Below are positions 35,216 through 48,480 of a DNA stretch of 64,000 nt, piece by piece. A program made the translations under genes and the position numbers. Source of the DNA: Platycnemis pennipes (Eukaryota; Arthropoda; Insecta; Odonata; Platycnemididae); contig OW121850.1 in the NCBI GenBank assembly GCA_933228895.1, positions 31,939,773 through 32,003,772 on the forward strand, read 5' to 3'. The notes beneath the pieces are model-generated. The model was given only the letters and a program-made list of their open reading frames with translations, had not been told where the DNA came from and did not search any database. The stretch's first letter is position 1. Each line of letters starts with the position of its first letter.

Positions 35216-35855
35216 GCTTGATTTTTTTACATAAATAACACTAATGAAATGTCATCAGTATTTGTATTTTGTCTTCATTGCCAGGTGCAAAAATTAAATA
35301 AACAATATTTAAATCCATAATCAGTTACAAATCACTCATTTTCCAGCAAAATTATGATGCACAGGTAGGTACAGTAACCATTAAGTTTTTTGTTTTCTCT
35401 ACAATGATATATTAGATGAAAACAACAAACAGCAAGGAGTATACTCTGTGAGAAATTGTTCATGGACATTTTTCTTATTGTTTGTACCTTAAGCCTAACA
35501 ACAAAATGTTATATTTGATAAGAGTTTGATACAAGCAGGCTTTAATATGGTGGCTATAAAATCAATATGCAACAATGAATTGGAATGTAAAGTTATGAGA
35601 GTAAAATGTGTTGAAATGGAAGCAAGTCAATATAGCAATTGGTATGGGTAACATCAACCTCCTTTAATTTTGTACATCATAATTGAAATTCGTGAATAAT
35701 TATGAAAATCTAGAAATGGAAATTGTTAATAACTAAAGATGGAATCAATAGGTCATGGGCCCAGAATGGCTTCAATAACTGGAAAATTTTGCCTCCCTAA
35801 GAATTTAAATCAAAACAGGAATATGAAAAGCGTCATTGTGAGAGTAATCTAAATT
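35216..35855. other. No recognisable feature
   Basis: AT-rich sequence between the Penelope and copia relics. Confidence 0.35.
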
Positions 35856-35859
35856 AGAC

Positions 35860-36960
35860 GACAGAAAATTATGAAGAACGACAAAAAAGTCCCTTGTTCA
35901 AGGCAACAAATTATAAAAATTGGAAGTTTCAAATGGAATGTCGATGAAAAGGATCTCTCGGATACAGCTTTGAACTGACTGGTACTGGAACAAGAGCAAG
36001 AAAATGAGTAAATTTTGCTTAACACAGCAAGAGAGGAAAGTAACAAGCAATTACTGGAGAAAGACAAGGAATGTAAGAATAAAAAATATCAAAAGCCTCA
36101 CAGGGTTACTTGGGCTAAGCAATGTAAAAGGAGACAGGGTATGATGTATGGTAGGCCCATGTCCTCATGGCTTCCATTTTCAAATACCAAAGAAAAGCAT
36201 AACCTCCAGGATAATGGTAATGAAGCAACCCTAGTACTCATATACTTTGATGATTGAACCACCTTCTCAAGGTGGTTCAAACATTCTTAAAAAAAGAAAT
36301 TTTTTTTTAGGAAATTACAATTCTCTGGAGTGAAATTTAATGAGGAAAAAAATGTGTCTATCTACTTATGGCAATGCATCGGAATATGATGGAATAAGTA
36401 CTGCTATTGAAACAAGTTGTTCTGAAAATTTAGCTTTTTCTTTTGCTAAAAGTAGACTCCTTAAAGAAACAACAAATTAGCTCTCCAAAAAGTCACGAAA
36501 CCAAAGCAGAACTCACAGCCTCAAGTAGCATTTGCTTCAAACTCTAGTCATGCAGGAGGAGGTGGTTTCAGGGGAAGAGGAGGCAGTAATTACAGTGGAA
36601 CTGGAAAATGGAATAAGCAAAACGAATCATCAAATTCAGCAAGGAATCCTTCTGCTGCCAACAAATATCCCTGTCATAACTGTGGTAAATTTGGACACTG
36701 GCATGCTAACTGTCCTCAACTGTCTTGGAAACAAATGCAAGTAAGTGAACAGGAATGTAATGAGGAGAAAGGCACAGGTAGTGTTGTCTATAGCTTTCAA
36801 TGCAATAGAATGGAAGTTCTGGAAACTAAAGCATGCCTTAAAAAAGGAATCATCTAGTATGCTGACTCTGGGGTATCAGACCACCAAACTTAACAGAAGG
36901 AATGGGGGCATTTACTCAGAACCGAAAACGCAATTTTGTACACAAAATCATTAGATGTAA
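35860..36960 (+). pseudogene. Second copia-like Gag-protease relic
   Basis: Frames read in order as IIKIGSFKWNVDEKDLSDTA (Gag start region), then an unclear stretch, then STYGNASEYDGISTAIETS and ENLAFSFAKSRLLKE (the end of the UBN2-type Gag domain). These are followed by a Gly-rich FRGRGGSNYSGTGKWNK and the CCHC knuckle CHNCGKFGHWHANC at about 36672-36714. The protease Asp appears in YADSGVSDHQT near 36862. Stops and frameshifts occur throughout, and integrase and RT are absent. It is a different copia lineage from the one at 23-26 kb. A hairpin (36254-36280) lies in the unclear stretch. Confidence 0.75.
36254..36280. repeat. 12-bp-arm perfect hairpin
   Basis: TTGAACCACCTT, a CTC loop and AAGGTGGTTCAA form a perfect hairpin inside the copia Gag relic. 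In a eukaryotic TE relic it is not a bacterial-type terminator. Confidence 0.85.
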
Positions 36961-37077
36961 ATGAAAAATGAATTTTTGTGAAAAAATTAATCTTCTAACT
37001 CAAGCCATTCTCTCATATATCAAAATTAAAATAAGCAAAAGGTGACTCCCACCAAAGAAGCTTCTTTGAGATCATAA

Positions 37078-37424
37078 ATGTCATTTACCTACTGTCCTTG
37101 ACTGCTTTTAGGGGAAGGGAAGGGAGTGGAGGGGGGTGCTCTGAAGGTCGGCTCGCACAGATCCTGTCGCAATCGCTCCCATCAGCAGAGTCAGCTGTGT
37201 CCCCCCCTCCCCATTGCGAAAGGCGAAGTAGCTTCGCGGGCTCAGTTGTGATTGGACGAAGTGGATGACGTACGAGGTCGATGCACGCCCACTTTTCCGA
37301 AAGGGTTAAAACGATCAGTTTCTCACCGTTTATAACTCGAGAACTAATTGACGGATCAATAAAAGGGAAAAATACAGGTTTTTTATTTGAGGTACTCTAT
37401 CAGATTCGGCAAAAAAATGGTAAA
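37078..37424. mobile_element. Possible small MITE
   Basis: GTCATTTACC at about 37079 and GGTAAATGAC at about 37415 are inverted and bracket about 340 bp of GC-richer DNA unlike the AT-rich flanks. A flanking duplication was not identified, so the call is weak. Confidence 0.3.
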
Positions 37425-40000
37425 TGACACCATTGCAGCTAAATCATGAGAATTTTGAGACTCCAACCACTGTTCAACTCGTCAAGATAGATATGAATAT
37501 GAGATGCTTAGAAAGAGGCAATATGAAACTGGAAAATGACAAAGATGTGCCAGTAAATATGAATAATGCAGGGAATAAAATTCAAATCCCAGTGGAATAC
37601 AATGTCTTAATACGTATCTTTCAGATGTTCATTGATGCCAATCCAATGATGATAAAAAGTTAGTCAACAAGAGATGCTGTAAACTGAATTGCTGTTTTCG
37701 TGAAGATATTGAAAGGTACTAAAAAAGGCATAGCAGCTAATTTTGGAATCTCGATCGGCCTTATGGCTATGGCTACATCATTCGGACTAACTTTTTGCTC
37801 TACTCCCAGATTAAGTAGGTTTGCATTCGGTAAAACTAAAAGTGTTTAACTGACAGTTTCTGTGGGGCTCAAAAGGTAAATATTTGATAGATTTATACTG
37901 TATTGCAAAGTGGACCACTTTCAAAATTGTTGTAGTTTGAGACACAAGAATGTGACAAGAAACTTAAATGAAGTCTAATAAAAAAATAAGATTAGCAAGA
38001 TGAAAAAAAATTAATATAGCAATATGTTAGTCAGTAGTTGGTTTAAATTATATTTGTGGCTCGGATACTGAGTTGAAGCCAATGCTATCTCCATAACACA
38101 AGTTTCACCCCTTGTTTCTTCCCTTGCACACATATCTCACCCCTTCATGAAAAATGTCAAAATTTCTAAATACAATTTGTATTTATTATACTTCTCCCTC
38201 CCGTAGAATTTCAACTGTCATGTTCAGCTAGTATTTATTATTTTTTTCATTTTTGAATAGCACGCTCGCAGTTCTCTCAGGGATTTTCTCACTTCTGAAT
38301 TGTATCACCTTGTTTCAGTAATTTCTTTTTTAAAATTACGTGGGGTGTATTAATTGACCCCTCGGGATATGCTAGAATGACTTCAATCCACCTACCGTAA
38401 ATAATCTTTTGGGAAATTTGGTAATAAATTTTTTAATCTGTCACGGAATCTCGTAAATAACTTTTAAAAACTACTAACTCCTTTAAACAACTCATAAGAA
38501 ATTTAAACTCCAAACAAAAAATATTGAAAAAGTTATTTTTTATGAATTCACCGTCGAAAGTTTGGGGCAACATTTTACAAGAAGGATTTAAAATTATGTA
38601 CTTACCGTCAGTGAATCGGTATTTGGCGCGCACGACTCGCTCCATGGGTTAGTTTGATGTTTCACCACTAGATGACGGACCACTTGCGCCGGACTCACTT
38701 CTGAGAAGACCATGGTAGTTGTCCGCTGCTAAATTTCCCGCACGTCCTTGAGCGTGGTAGATTCCGATAGTAATTACGTAGTAGCGTACTGTACACAAAC
38801 ATGTTTACAACCGGGAATGCCTTCATGATAACAGATAAACACCGCAAAATGTGTTTTCCTTGAACCGAGAGGCAATGGATCATCAGGAAGAACGATACAT
38901 TAGTACTAATTTAGTAGTCGTTATCTCTGTCGGAGGCACGTAAAACCATTTCATGGTAAGTAATGCCTTTCATCGTTTCAGGGTAAAACAAGTCATACCT
39001 CCAGTTACGGCAGTTAAGCCACATCAGTCGAGTGCTGAATAAGCTTCTGCATCTGGTACTCTCTTGTATTGAAATATGATCGAATAACCGTGCAACTAAA
39101 TAAATACAAGTACTACAAAATATTTTTCAATACTTCGACAATGCTAACTATCTATTCTTGATATATAAAGAAAAACCGTCATGATAATTTAATTTGCAAA
39201 ATAAATTTCAAGCGAAAATGTAGTGAAACTAGGTTGGATCGAGGTTCTGTGCAAAAGTTAAGGAGTTAGGAATGAGTAAACATTGTAGCTCAAGAATTTA
39301 TCCATTTTCCTCTCCACCTTCTACATCCGATTCGTTCAGCAAAATAAATTTTCGATGGAACTAAGTCAGTTCTTAGAAACTGTCGCAATCGAGTTGTAAG
39401 GAGGACAGAATGGAGATAAAGTAGGTAGGCCTCAGGCTCTTAGGCAGGACGCTGAGTCATGCTTTTCCACTAGCTCTCATTACTCAGCGATTATTTCGCA
39501 ATCTTTGCGTTTTGATTCCAAGTTGAGATAAACTCAACTGTCGCCGCATTGTTCAGTAGCGCCAGCTATCTTCGTGTGGCTATTATCTCAGTGCCATGGA
39601 TCCATCACGGCTCTACAGCGCACTAAAGTACCGTTCACGGGAAGATAATTTTTTGCTGGGATCCGGCCGATCGAATGCCCATGAACCGGAGATAAAACTT
39701 CACGTCCAACTCCCGAGTCTGCTGCAATAAATCCAACCCACACTACGGGCCCCAGAAAAAGTTTGATCGCCCTGGAACTGGAAGGAGCCATTCTGATGAG
39801 ATAGGATGTCGAACAACCCCATATTAAACTTCATTTTACGCCCCGCTCGAGACCGTAAAACGTCATTTGGCACGAAAGAAAAACCTCTTAAGGTGGCCAT
39901 TTGTTGGTGCAAGCACTTGCGGACATAAGACCCCACCCATCGACCTGTGAAATCCTAAAAAAGGAATGGGAGAAGCAGTTGAAGCGGCGGCCATGACAGA
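37425..40000. other. Unrecognised DNA
   Basis: An ORF of 79 codons at 37424-37663 has no known motif. Several minus-strand ORFs (38433-38883, 39588-39936) are likewise unrecognised. No TE structure was found. Confidence 0.4.
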
Positions 40001-41655
40001 TAGGTCCGCCGGCCAGTCCTCACGACGACGAGTCATGTTTCCTTCAGCGATGGAAGGGTGTCCTTGCCTGCTTCATTCCCCCCACGTCGGTCGTTTTTTT
40101 AAATAAACGTAGGCAAGGCACGTACATTCCATCCAGTGTGGATTCCGAAAAAAGAAGAGGCAGAGGAAAAAAGGGAAAACAAACACAAGCTCCTAGAATT
40201 TCCCTCGCTCTTTCAATTGCCTCTGGCGCGAATGAACTCGCGTGGGTTGGAGTAGGGGAGAGGAGTGAACCAGAAGAAAGGCAGGTAGATTTGAATTCGT
40301 CGGCTTGCGTGGAAAAAACTCTTTTCCATTCCATAGTCCTGGCTTTCATTTCCCCTCCATAGTTCTTTACCATTACCATAGGGTAGGGGATTTGAAAAGG
40401 GTATAGGATGCTTGTTGCCCCTCGCGGTAAATAGCGATAGTTAATCCAGGTCGTAAAAAATGCAAGGCTCTATCTCAACTCGAGAAATGTGTACGTGCAG
40501 GAAGAGGGAAATGGGGAGAGCGCCGTTGTAAAAATAAATAAAGAGGTCTGTGCCGAGTCAAGAGGAAACGCCTAAGGGGAGTGGGGGAGGAGGATTCAGA
40601 GATAACGAGTACAATGGGTAGTCATTCGCAGTGGGGGAATGAAACTGGCAGCTCGAGGAAGGGGTGAGAGAGGGAGACAGAAATTCTTATAATCTGCCTG
40701 CGCAGTAGTTCTCCCGTCACAAAAAACCCCCACTCAGGTCCCAACCCGCATTAATCCCATCCCCACCGGATGCGGACTCTGTCCCACCACTCCAACTCTC
40801 TTGGCTAGCTCAGAGGAGAGCAGCCATCCCCACCCCCATCCCAGAAACCTGCCTTCCCCCCGCACCGAATGAAAAAATAAAACTTCACCGCTCTGCGTTT
40901 CAGATTACTCCCTCCCCTTTCCACTCTGCAGTGCATAACCCCCCCCCCCTCTCCGCTCTCCAGTTGTATTTTTTTTCATGCCCTTCAAGTCAATTACCCC
41001 TATCTGTCGTCAGGAGGGGGACTGCTGATGCCCTATTTCCCTCCCCGCCCCTCTCTCCGTCCGCCAGTCTCGGAGCGAGTCTCGAAGCACTATCTAGGCT
41101 CGGCGCCGAGCCCGGCCAGCCGCCTCCTCCCCTCGTCCTCTAGAACCGAAGTTCCCTCATCAGCAAGTCCCAAGAGGCTTCCCTCACTCCACCATCAACG
41201 TGGATCCCCCCTCCGCCCCGGCCCTCCCACTTCCCCCACTACAAACACATCCCTCAACTCTAAAACTCTCTCTCCCACTGCACAAACTCCCATGCCTCGT
41301 TCCCCTCCCTGCACTCCATTCCTTTCCAGATGCCTCTCCCAATGGAGTGAGGGGTAAACTGCCACACTGCTGTGCGCCTGTACATATATATATGTATATA
41401 CTTGGTTATGTTCATATACTACCCAGCCCAGCGACCTTCTCCCCAATCTCTCTCTTTCTCCCTCTGTCCCATTCCCCATAATCCTCCTAGCTCTGCCAAG
41501 CCACGAGGACTTTCTTCTCCCCACTCCACCCGTCTCTCTACAACATAAACCTTTCCCCCTCGGGCAGGAAGAGAGCCCGCCCCCCCCCAGCAGCCCCTCT
41601 ACTCCAACTTCTCTACAATCCCCTCGCTCAACACCCGCGCGCCCTCTCTCTCGCG

Positions 41656-41669
41656 GTTGCCATGGAAAC
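41656..41669. promoter_or_regulatory. RFX/X-box-like site
   Basis: GTTGCCATGGAAAC matches the palindromic X-box recognised by RFX transcription factors, with one departure from perfect symmetry. Function is not shown. Confidence 0.4.
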
Positions 41670-44600
41670 CGGAGTCGTTTCAAAAGGCACAGCTCACCCT
41701 TCCCCCCGTAAACGACCTTCCTCCCTCACTCTCCTTGTGTGGAGAACTACATATAGTCACGGTATACGAGCAAATTCATGTATTCGTGGGACGCGGGAGT
41801 GAGGGGAGTGATCGATTTCAATCTCACCCCACACCACACCATCCTCTCTCTACTTAAACACGTATTAATCTGAAGGCTTCTATTTCCTCCCCCTCCCCCA
41901 TCCTTCGCCACGGCATCATGGGCGCTTCGTGCTTATTTACACGTTAATAAAATAAACAGGAACGGGCGAATGGACCCTTCCATTCCACTGCCCGCGAGGG
42001 ACCGCCCGCATGAATAATGCATATATATATATTATACATTCAGGCATTCAGGTACTAAAATATCTATCACTCCCTCTCTCTCTCTCTTGCTGTTCCGTCC
42101 GCATTGGAGGAACGCGCAGGCTTGTAGACGCACGCACGCACTCCCGCAGGAACGAACGTTCGGACGGAGAGAGAGAGGGGTCGGGTCTTTTGACGGTCGA
42201 AGTTGTAGAGCGAGGGATTTTAGGGTCGGGAGAAAGGGCGGGGGAAGGAGGGGGGGAACTGCTGTGTCCTTTTGCAGTGTGGTGTAATGGTTCCATAGGT
42301 ATGTGAGTATGGGGGGATAGGGGAGAGGGAGGTGGGGGCGAGGGGCTGAGTACCAAGTATGGGAAATTTCTCAGGGGCGTTGTCCTGGAGCGCTTTTGTG
42401 TCGAGGGGGGGTTGAAGGGCCTCCTCGTGGTGGTGGTGACGCACGTGTTGGAGGGAAGCATGAGGGGAGGCGGCCCCTATCTGCTTTCCTTCCATTCCAT
42501 TTGACTCTCCCTACCATTCTCGTCGCAAAGCCACGTGAGATCTCTGGGAATTGCTTAGGAGCGAAGTTAGTATTTGGCTTGGCTTTCCTAGGATCGAGAA
42601 CGGTAATTTCGGGGAATGCACGTGAGTGAATATCGGACAGCTTTAGTTCGGGAGTTTTGGGAATGTTAATTAACAATTTCACGTGAAGGGGGATTGGGGC
42701 TGTTTTAGTTTGGAACTTCGAAGACTTAATCTTGATTTATTAGAGTGGCATTTTTTCACGAAACTACATACGTGTTCAGTACAATCACAATAATGGCTTT
42801 CTCTCTGTAGGCAGTGATGAAACATAAAACGGTGGCTTAAATTGCCATTTTATTTTAGCAAGCGCCTTGCTCGCAGATTTTTTTATTGTCCTTTAAATAT
42901 AGATGGGATAACCACTTGATTCCTTGGTAAAAAAAACTAGTTTCTCTTTCTTTAAAACAATTCCTTTATGAACAACAGAAAAATGCTTCCAAGACCATCG
43001 TTTCATTTCTATACACGAGATAAACATTCTACAGTACCTAGATTTAGTTTTATATATTTAAAATGGTGGTCTATTACTTAATATCAAGAGCGTTTCATAT
43101 ACATATTGTAATTATTAAAATAGACGCTGTAAAATAATCACAGAATGTTAGTGCTGAGAAAATAAAAATTATGCTGAAAGTACTAATAATGCCTTATAGT
43201 TTTAATTGAAATTTTGAATATAGTTTCAGTGATGATGGTTTTAGTGCTTTTATTATATTCCAATTCATTCTAAAATAATTTTTGAACACATAAATGATGA
43301 TTCAATCCGTGTTGAAATGCTTTCGAATAATAGGAATCGTGATAACTATTCATATTAAATAATCACAACTTACTACTTATGGTGGGCATCCAATACGAAA
43401 GAAGTAAAAAATTGTTGCATTGCCAACTGAGAAAGTAAAATAATTCACCATTCGATCGTTAATATCGACGTAGCTCGTCAAGCAGACGTTTCTTCTTTAC
43501 GAAATGGTGAACGGTATTCGATAAGAAAATCACTGTCTGCGGAATCTTCTGTACGTCGCTGATCAATCTCCTGCAGACAGGATTAATGCATCTCCTTCAC
43601 TTCCCTTCCATCCGATGGCTGCGTATCGGTTTCCACATTTCCTTGCCTCCTCTTTCGTCCGAGTCCTCATCGGATAACGAAGATCGAGGGATTTCCTCCC
43701 AGCTGCCCGTCGCGGAAGGGTAGCTTGCGAGATCCCACGATAGATGGCTCCTCCCGTCCCTTTCTCGTACGCCTCGCCTCTGTTGGGCTTCGTCTCGCTC
43801 GTTCCTTCAATCTCGTTACCTCTCTCTTCTTCTCCTTTTGACCTCTTCTTCGCTTACCCCCTCTGAGCACACGTGTCAGCTTGCACGCTCATGTGAGTGA
43901 AACAAGGAAGTTTATTCTTAGAAAGGAAAAGGGGAGGAGCTTTCGTCCTCTCTCTCTCTGTTTTCCAGGTGTACATTTGGGGCGCAAACAGTGCTCGGAA
44001 GGTTAGAGCAAACAAACACTCGAAAGGCATCTAGTCGGAGGGAATGGTGGGGTTGCTTGTGCTATCTCTATCCCTCATTTCTCCCCACTCTTGTCTCTCC
44101 GTTCCCCATTCCAAGCGACCTAGCCTAGCAAAGAGGGAAAAAACGAGCGATTATACATCGCGTTGAACATAACTCCCTTTCTCCCTTGGAGTAATACTCA
44201 AACCCCTTCCCCCTCCCCCACTCTCCCTCCCTTCATTTCCCCTTTCCCTCGTCCCTCCCAACCCCCTCCCCGGCGTCTCCGACACAGGCGCACGCTCATT
44301 TCGACCCCCTTCCACCCACCTATTAAACAACCTACCCCCGCCCCCTCTCGTTCAACAGAACCGCCCCCCACCACCTCACTTAAACCTCCCTCTCTTCCTA
44401 CCTCGACGCAGATAAATTATACACTGAAATTAGAGTTTGGGGAGAGAGAGAGATAGAGTGGGGTGGGAGGAGGTGGGAGCTGAAGAACTTGGGAGTGGGT
44501 GGGGGGAGAGGGGCTCGTAGTCAGGAGAGCTCGTTGTCGTGTGAGGGGAGGTGAAAGTGTGGGATCGAACGTACACAGGCACATATAGGGAGGGTGGGAA

Positions 44601-45370
44601 GGAGATTTGAGTTTGTGTAATGCCACGTCATTTCGCTGTGTTCTGGAGTGGGGAATTTTTATGGCATGCCGTGGTGGGAGAGGCGGCGGAAGGCTGGAAA
44701 AGTGGAGAGGGAAATGGAATGGGAGCGGAAATACATGAGGCGGGGCTGGAGGGCGAGGGGGAAGGAGGAGAAATGAATTTCACAAATTGTAAGCCCAGTC
44801 AGTAATTCCATTTTTGCCGACTTTGAATGGGGGATTAATGTACGCTTGGGATGGTTGGATTATTCACCGTATGTAGGTCATGAATATATTTCGTTCGGTG
44901 GCCAAGTAGATGGATCATAAATGGCTTCTATATTTTTTTTGCTCGGATGCTTAATTACATCCGCCTCCATCGCTGATGCTAATGGATTCCAGAGAGGCAA
45001 TTTGTACTAAATGCTTCGTCCTTGCACGACAGTGCGCCCGCAGATAGGGTAATTGAAGACTTATTTATTTCCGCACTGTATGGCACTAATTATCCAGCAC
45101 CAAGGTCGCTACTGTGCTGTATCTTTGTGCATCCTATAACTGTATCTTTGTGCACCCCTATCCTGTAGGAATGTATGAAGCCTCAGGACAACCATAACTG
45201 GTTTTTCCCTGATGGTAACCTATTGGCAAACGGGTGGGGCTGGGGAACAGAGACTGGGAATACTCCACGCAGCTCCTGACGGTCGATCGTTCGACGCCGC
45301 TGTGGAAATGTGGCAACGCCGCAAAACTCCCAGCGTCGGACAAAAGGGGCATGTTGAGCGGAAATTTCCA

Positions 45371-45378
45371 TGACGTCA
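45371..45378. promoter_or_regulatory. CRE-like palindrome
   Basis: TGACGTCA is the full cAMP-response element. Eight-base matches occur by chance, so its only support is its position in the GC-richer block. Confidence 0.25.
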
Positions 45379-47206
45379 GCAGTGAAGCTTGTGAAACTAC
45401 AGGGGAAGGGGGAGCTCCCTATTGTGGATAGGAGCCAACGGTTCCCGCAGAGCGTGTCGAACGCTGTCGCCACCTGCCTGAATATTACAGAACTATTCGA
45501 TCGAAAGCGATGTATAACTCAGGTTCCGCATTTGATCTACTTGGAGTTATTCTTTGTTGAGCTATACTTGGAAAGTAATTCAAAAGCACAAGGTGGTAAT
45601 TTTTTAAAACAAGATGAAACACGCTATTGGAAGAACTGCCTTATCTAGAGTGAAATCAAACAATTTTTAATGCTATAATTCATACGCAATGTAATAATTC
45701 ATCAGCTATCTTTATTTTTTCGCCGTGTCTCCTAATAAATGACTGTTATTTAACTGAGTAGGAACTCTTTGGGACTGTTAATGCTGAAGCCGTAGTATCC
45801 AAGCCATGGAGAAGTGGATTGGATGAACTTACCTGAGTTGTATTGTGCAGGAAATAGGCACGCCGAAGAGAGGGAAACTTTTTCCCCAAAAGGTCGTTTA
45901 CCTATTGTGCACGGGAAACCTGAGCCTATAAATTAAAGACAGAGCAGCCGAACGCTTTGTGGTTAGAGGCCATTCGTTTCGACATATCCTGTCCCCTTGC
46001 CCTACTAACTCTAGCGGAAATCAGAGGAAATGTAAAACCACACCCGTAGGTACACCCGAAGGGAGTTTTCCTATTGTAGAGGCGAGTGAACCTGATAAGA
46101 GGGGGATAGGTTGTAAGGGGGAAGGGAGATGGAAGGCACCACTGACTACTGCAAAGGGGAAGGCGACGCAGAGGTTGGGATTTCAGTGAGAGAGGAGAAA
46201 GAGAGCATAGAGGGGAGAAGGGGGAGTGGGGCTCTTCGTGTAAAGGGGATCTATATACATGAGCTGTCTGCTGACTTGGAGCGAGCACAACGCATTGTGA
46301 CGTAAAAGATGATGATTGGTCGGGAGGAGGGCGCGTGGAATGGGGGATCCTTTTTAGTAATGGGGGAATGGAATGAGAGTGGGGGAATTAAATGGGAGAA
46401 ACTACCTCCTGCAGGGGATGAAAGGGGGGGGGAGGCCTCCCTCCACCTCATTCCAACGATCCACCCCCCCTTCCGCTACGAGTAGAATGGCCGTTCCATA
46501 TCGATCCATGAAGTGCTAGGCTGCAGCTGTCTTGCTGAATGTTTTTGTTCAGTCAACCGAACGGGGTGGAGGCGGCTGAGAGAGGGAGGGAAAGAGAAGG
46601 GAGAGTGGGGGTTGGATGAATATTTTCACAATCCTCACCCCCTTCCTCCTCTGCGGATTTCGCTGATACGCGCGTCCCAGAGTTTTAATTTGGACCGGGA
46701 GAGCAATGACAATATTTACTACTGGCGAATGAGATTTCGCTCGTTAATTGGCAGGCACCGTTTGTTCTTGATTTGGGCGCTCGATTCAGGACTGCAGACC
46801 AACCATTTTGACGCATCAAGCTGGCGACACTTCAGTTAGTACGTATTCAAAAAGGCTCCTTTTATTGTCTTCGTTTACCGTCATGCGTGGAGAATTTATG
46901 AGGCTTCGTGGAATTTTAGGCAGCAGCTTGGAGGCATAATTGTGTTTCCCCATGGATTTGGAACGAAAAGCAAATCGAAAGCAGACTTGTTGTGCTAAGA
47001 AGGGAAATTAGAGGCTTCGGAAGACCCGCATTCGATTTTTTTTGCACCGATGAGAGTTCCCTTCTCTACTAGGTTTGAAGGTGTTACGGTTACAGCGTTA
47101 GAGTTGTTACAAGTCTCATAGGTGCTATGACAGCAGTGTGTCGAAATTATTAGAAGAATTAGGTTGGAACCCATAATCAGACCGTAGGTTTTAACCCCAG
47201 CGTACT

Positions 47207-48205
47207 ACATCTACATCTGCATAATACCCTGCAAGCCATCATAATGGTGTGTGGCAGGGGTTGAATTCACACCAAACATGCACCACATATCATGCATAAA
47301 AAGGATAAGTAATAATATTCTAGTCTAAGCTTCACAGTTTACAAAAGGCAAAAATAGCAAAGCAAGCTTGCTAAAACATGCTGGTATTTGGGTTAGCTTA
47401 AAGCTTCTATACCAACCTGCAACTACCTTTGCTATCCATTGATGCACTCGTATTTATGCTAATGGATATATTTACAGCTATTTACATCCCTAATTGTACA
47501 AGGAAAAAAGGACGTTTAGAATCAGTCAGTTAGGCTATCAATTCCTCAAATTTTGTGATTATGGTCCAGTCTAGAATAGTAGGTTAAAATATTTTAACGC
47601 CATCAATGAAAATATATCTTGGAATCTATTTAAGAGATCATAACGTCAACCGATCTGGGTCTTAACTTCAACCTATGATCTGACAATAATTCCCACTTTG
47701 TAATAGGCTGTTATGTAATAGACTGGTTACGCTAATGTAGTTACCATACCTTTCCTTTACAAATCTTGCCGATCTTCCTTGCGCATGTTCTAGTTCAACA
47801 TTTAAACCTCTTTGTATGGGTCCAATATACTGGCAGCCAGTGGCGTACCGACTGGGGGTTTTTAGGGCTTAAACCCCTCCGCCCCCAAACATTTCCATAA
47901 TTGACTATATTTTGTATACTTTCCACTAGGGTTTAGAATGTTGCTTATTGGGTTGAAAAATAAGGCTGAATTGTCTTCACGAAAAGAGAATGTTAATATC
48001 ATTATTGCTTTGGTGAATAATAAGCTAAATTACATTTTATGATTATGCACATAAGTAGTAATGAAATCCCCATAAGGAAATACTACGTACGCCATTGCTG
48101 GCAGCCTATTACAAATGTGGTCTAACAAGGGAAAAATATCTAATTTCTCGTATATGATCGTCATATTTGCTCAGTACCCTTTTGATGAATCCCAGTTTAC
48201 TATGG
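47207..48205 (-). pseudogene. Main LINE 3' part, minus strand, split by a hAT MITE
   Basis: Starting from the left, the reverse-complemented tail and hairpin (CCCTGCAAGCCATCATAATG) are followed by 3' UTR and coding sequence equivalent to the last part of ORF2, including the reverse complement of the QRRSARFVKGRY region near 47755-47800. At the ASVWDP position the hAT MITE 47838-48097 interrupts it, and coding sequence resumes to about 48205. Immediately beyond, 48196-48260 resembles the family in plus orientation (ACTATGGTAGG, then CATAAAGACAAAATAAGAGA), a rearranged junction. Confidence 0.85.
47838..48097. mobile_element. hAT-type MITE, 260 bp
   Basis: An exact 8-bp duplication, CTGGCAGC, flanks it (47830-47837 and 48098-48105). 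Terminal repeats are CAGTGGCGTACC and CAATGGCGTACG. It carries TTTAGGGCTTAAACCCC-type subterminal sequence and no ORF. The insertion site is inside the minus-strand LINE. Confidence 0.92.
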
Positions 48206-48352
48206 TAGGTTATAGATCATAAAGACAAAATAAGAGAAATAGTTTGTAAGACAGAAATGGTCGAAAATTTTCTTCTTCTTCTTCCTACAACAAAGATAGT
48301 GATGGATTAAAACGAAGCTACCAGGCCGAAAAATTGGAGAGTTGTTCGTCTA

Positions 48353-48480
48353 CATCTACAAGAATACTGTGTAAGCCACCGCAAGAATGTAAGGCAATGT
48401 AAACCATCACCAGGTGTGCAAATGCATACAAAAAAATATTACTCCGTGAATGCACCAAATATGTACATACATGCAACTGA
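48353..48480 (-). repeat. Decayed LINE tail, minus strand
   Basis: CTACATCTACAAGAATACTG, then GTAAGCCACCGCAAGAATG is the diverged tail and hairpin of the main LINE family. Confidence 0.65.

Larger units (their letters stand above)
40001..47200. promoter_or_regulatory. GC-richer block with polypurine/polypyrimidine and GAGA tracts, candidate regulatory DNA
   Basis: Composition changes sharply here. Long pyrimidine-rich stretches (40730-41720, 44160-44400) and purine-rich ones (42160-42440, 44440-44780, 46100-46430) occur, with (GA)n or (CT)n runs at about 42070, 42165, 43950 and 44443. ORFs of up to 162 codons on both strands are Pro/Ser- or Gly/Arg/Glu-rich and simply follow the composition. 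There are no recognisable TEs and no domain-bearing ORFs. CpG dinucleotides are frequent compared with the rest of the window. Such blocks in insects often lie around promoters, but no transcript start is shown here. Confidence 0.35.

Noticed and set aside
36254..36300. Intrinsic (rho-independent-like) terminator: hairpin followed by A/T run
   Set aside because: The context is a copia relic in a eukaryotic genome, so a bacterial terminator has no role.
40931..44805. ORFs of 60-162 codons on both strands (for example 41195-41683 minus, 41028-41357 plus, 42048-42461 minus, 44163-44456 plus)
   Set aside because: They are Pro/Ser- or Gly/Arg-rich reflections of polypyrimidine/polypurine DNA, overlap each other on opposite strands, and show no domains.
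45920..45940. TATA box (CCTATAAATT) as a core promoter
   Set aside because: A single TATA-like word without supporting initiator, exon or transcript evidence.
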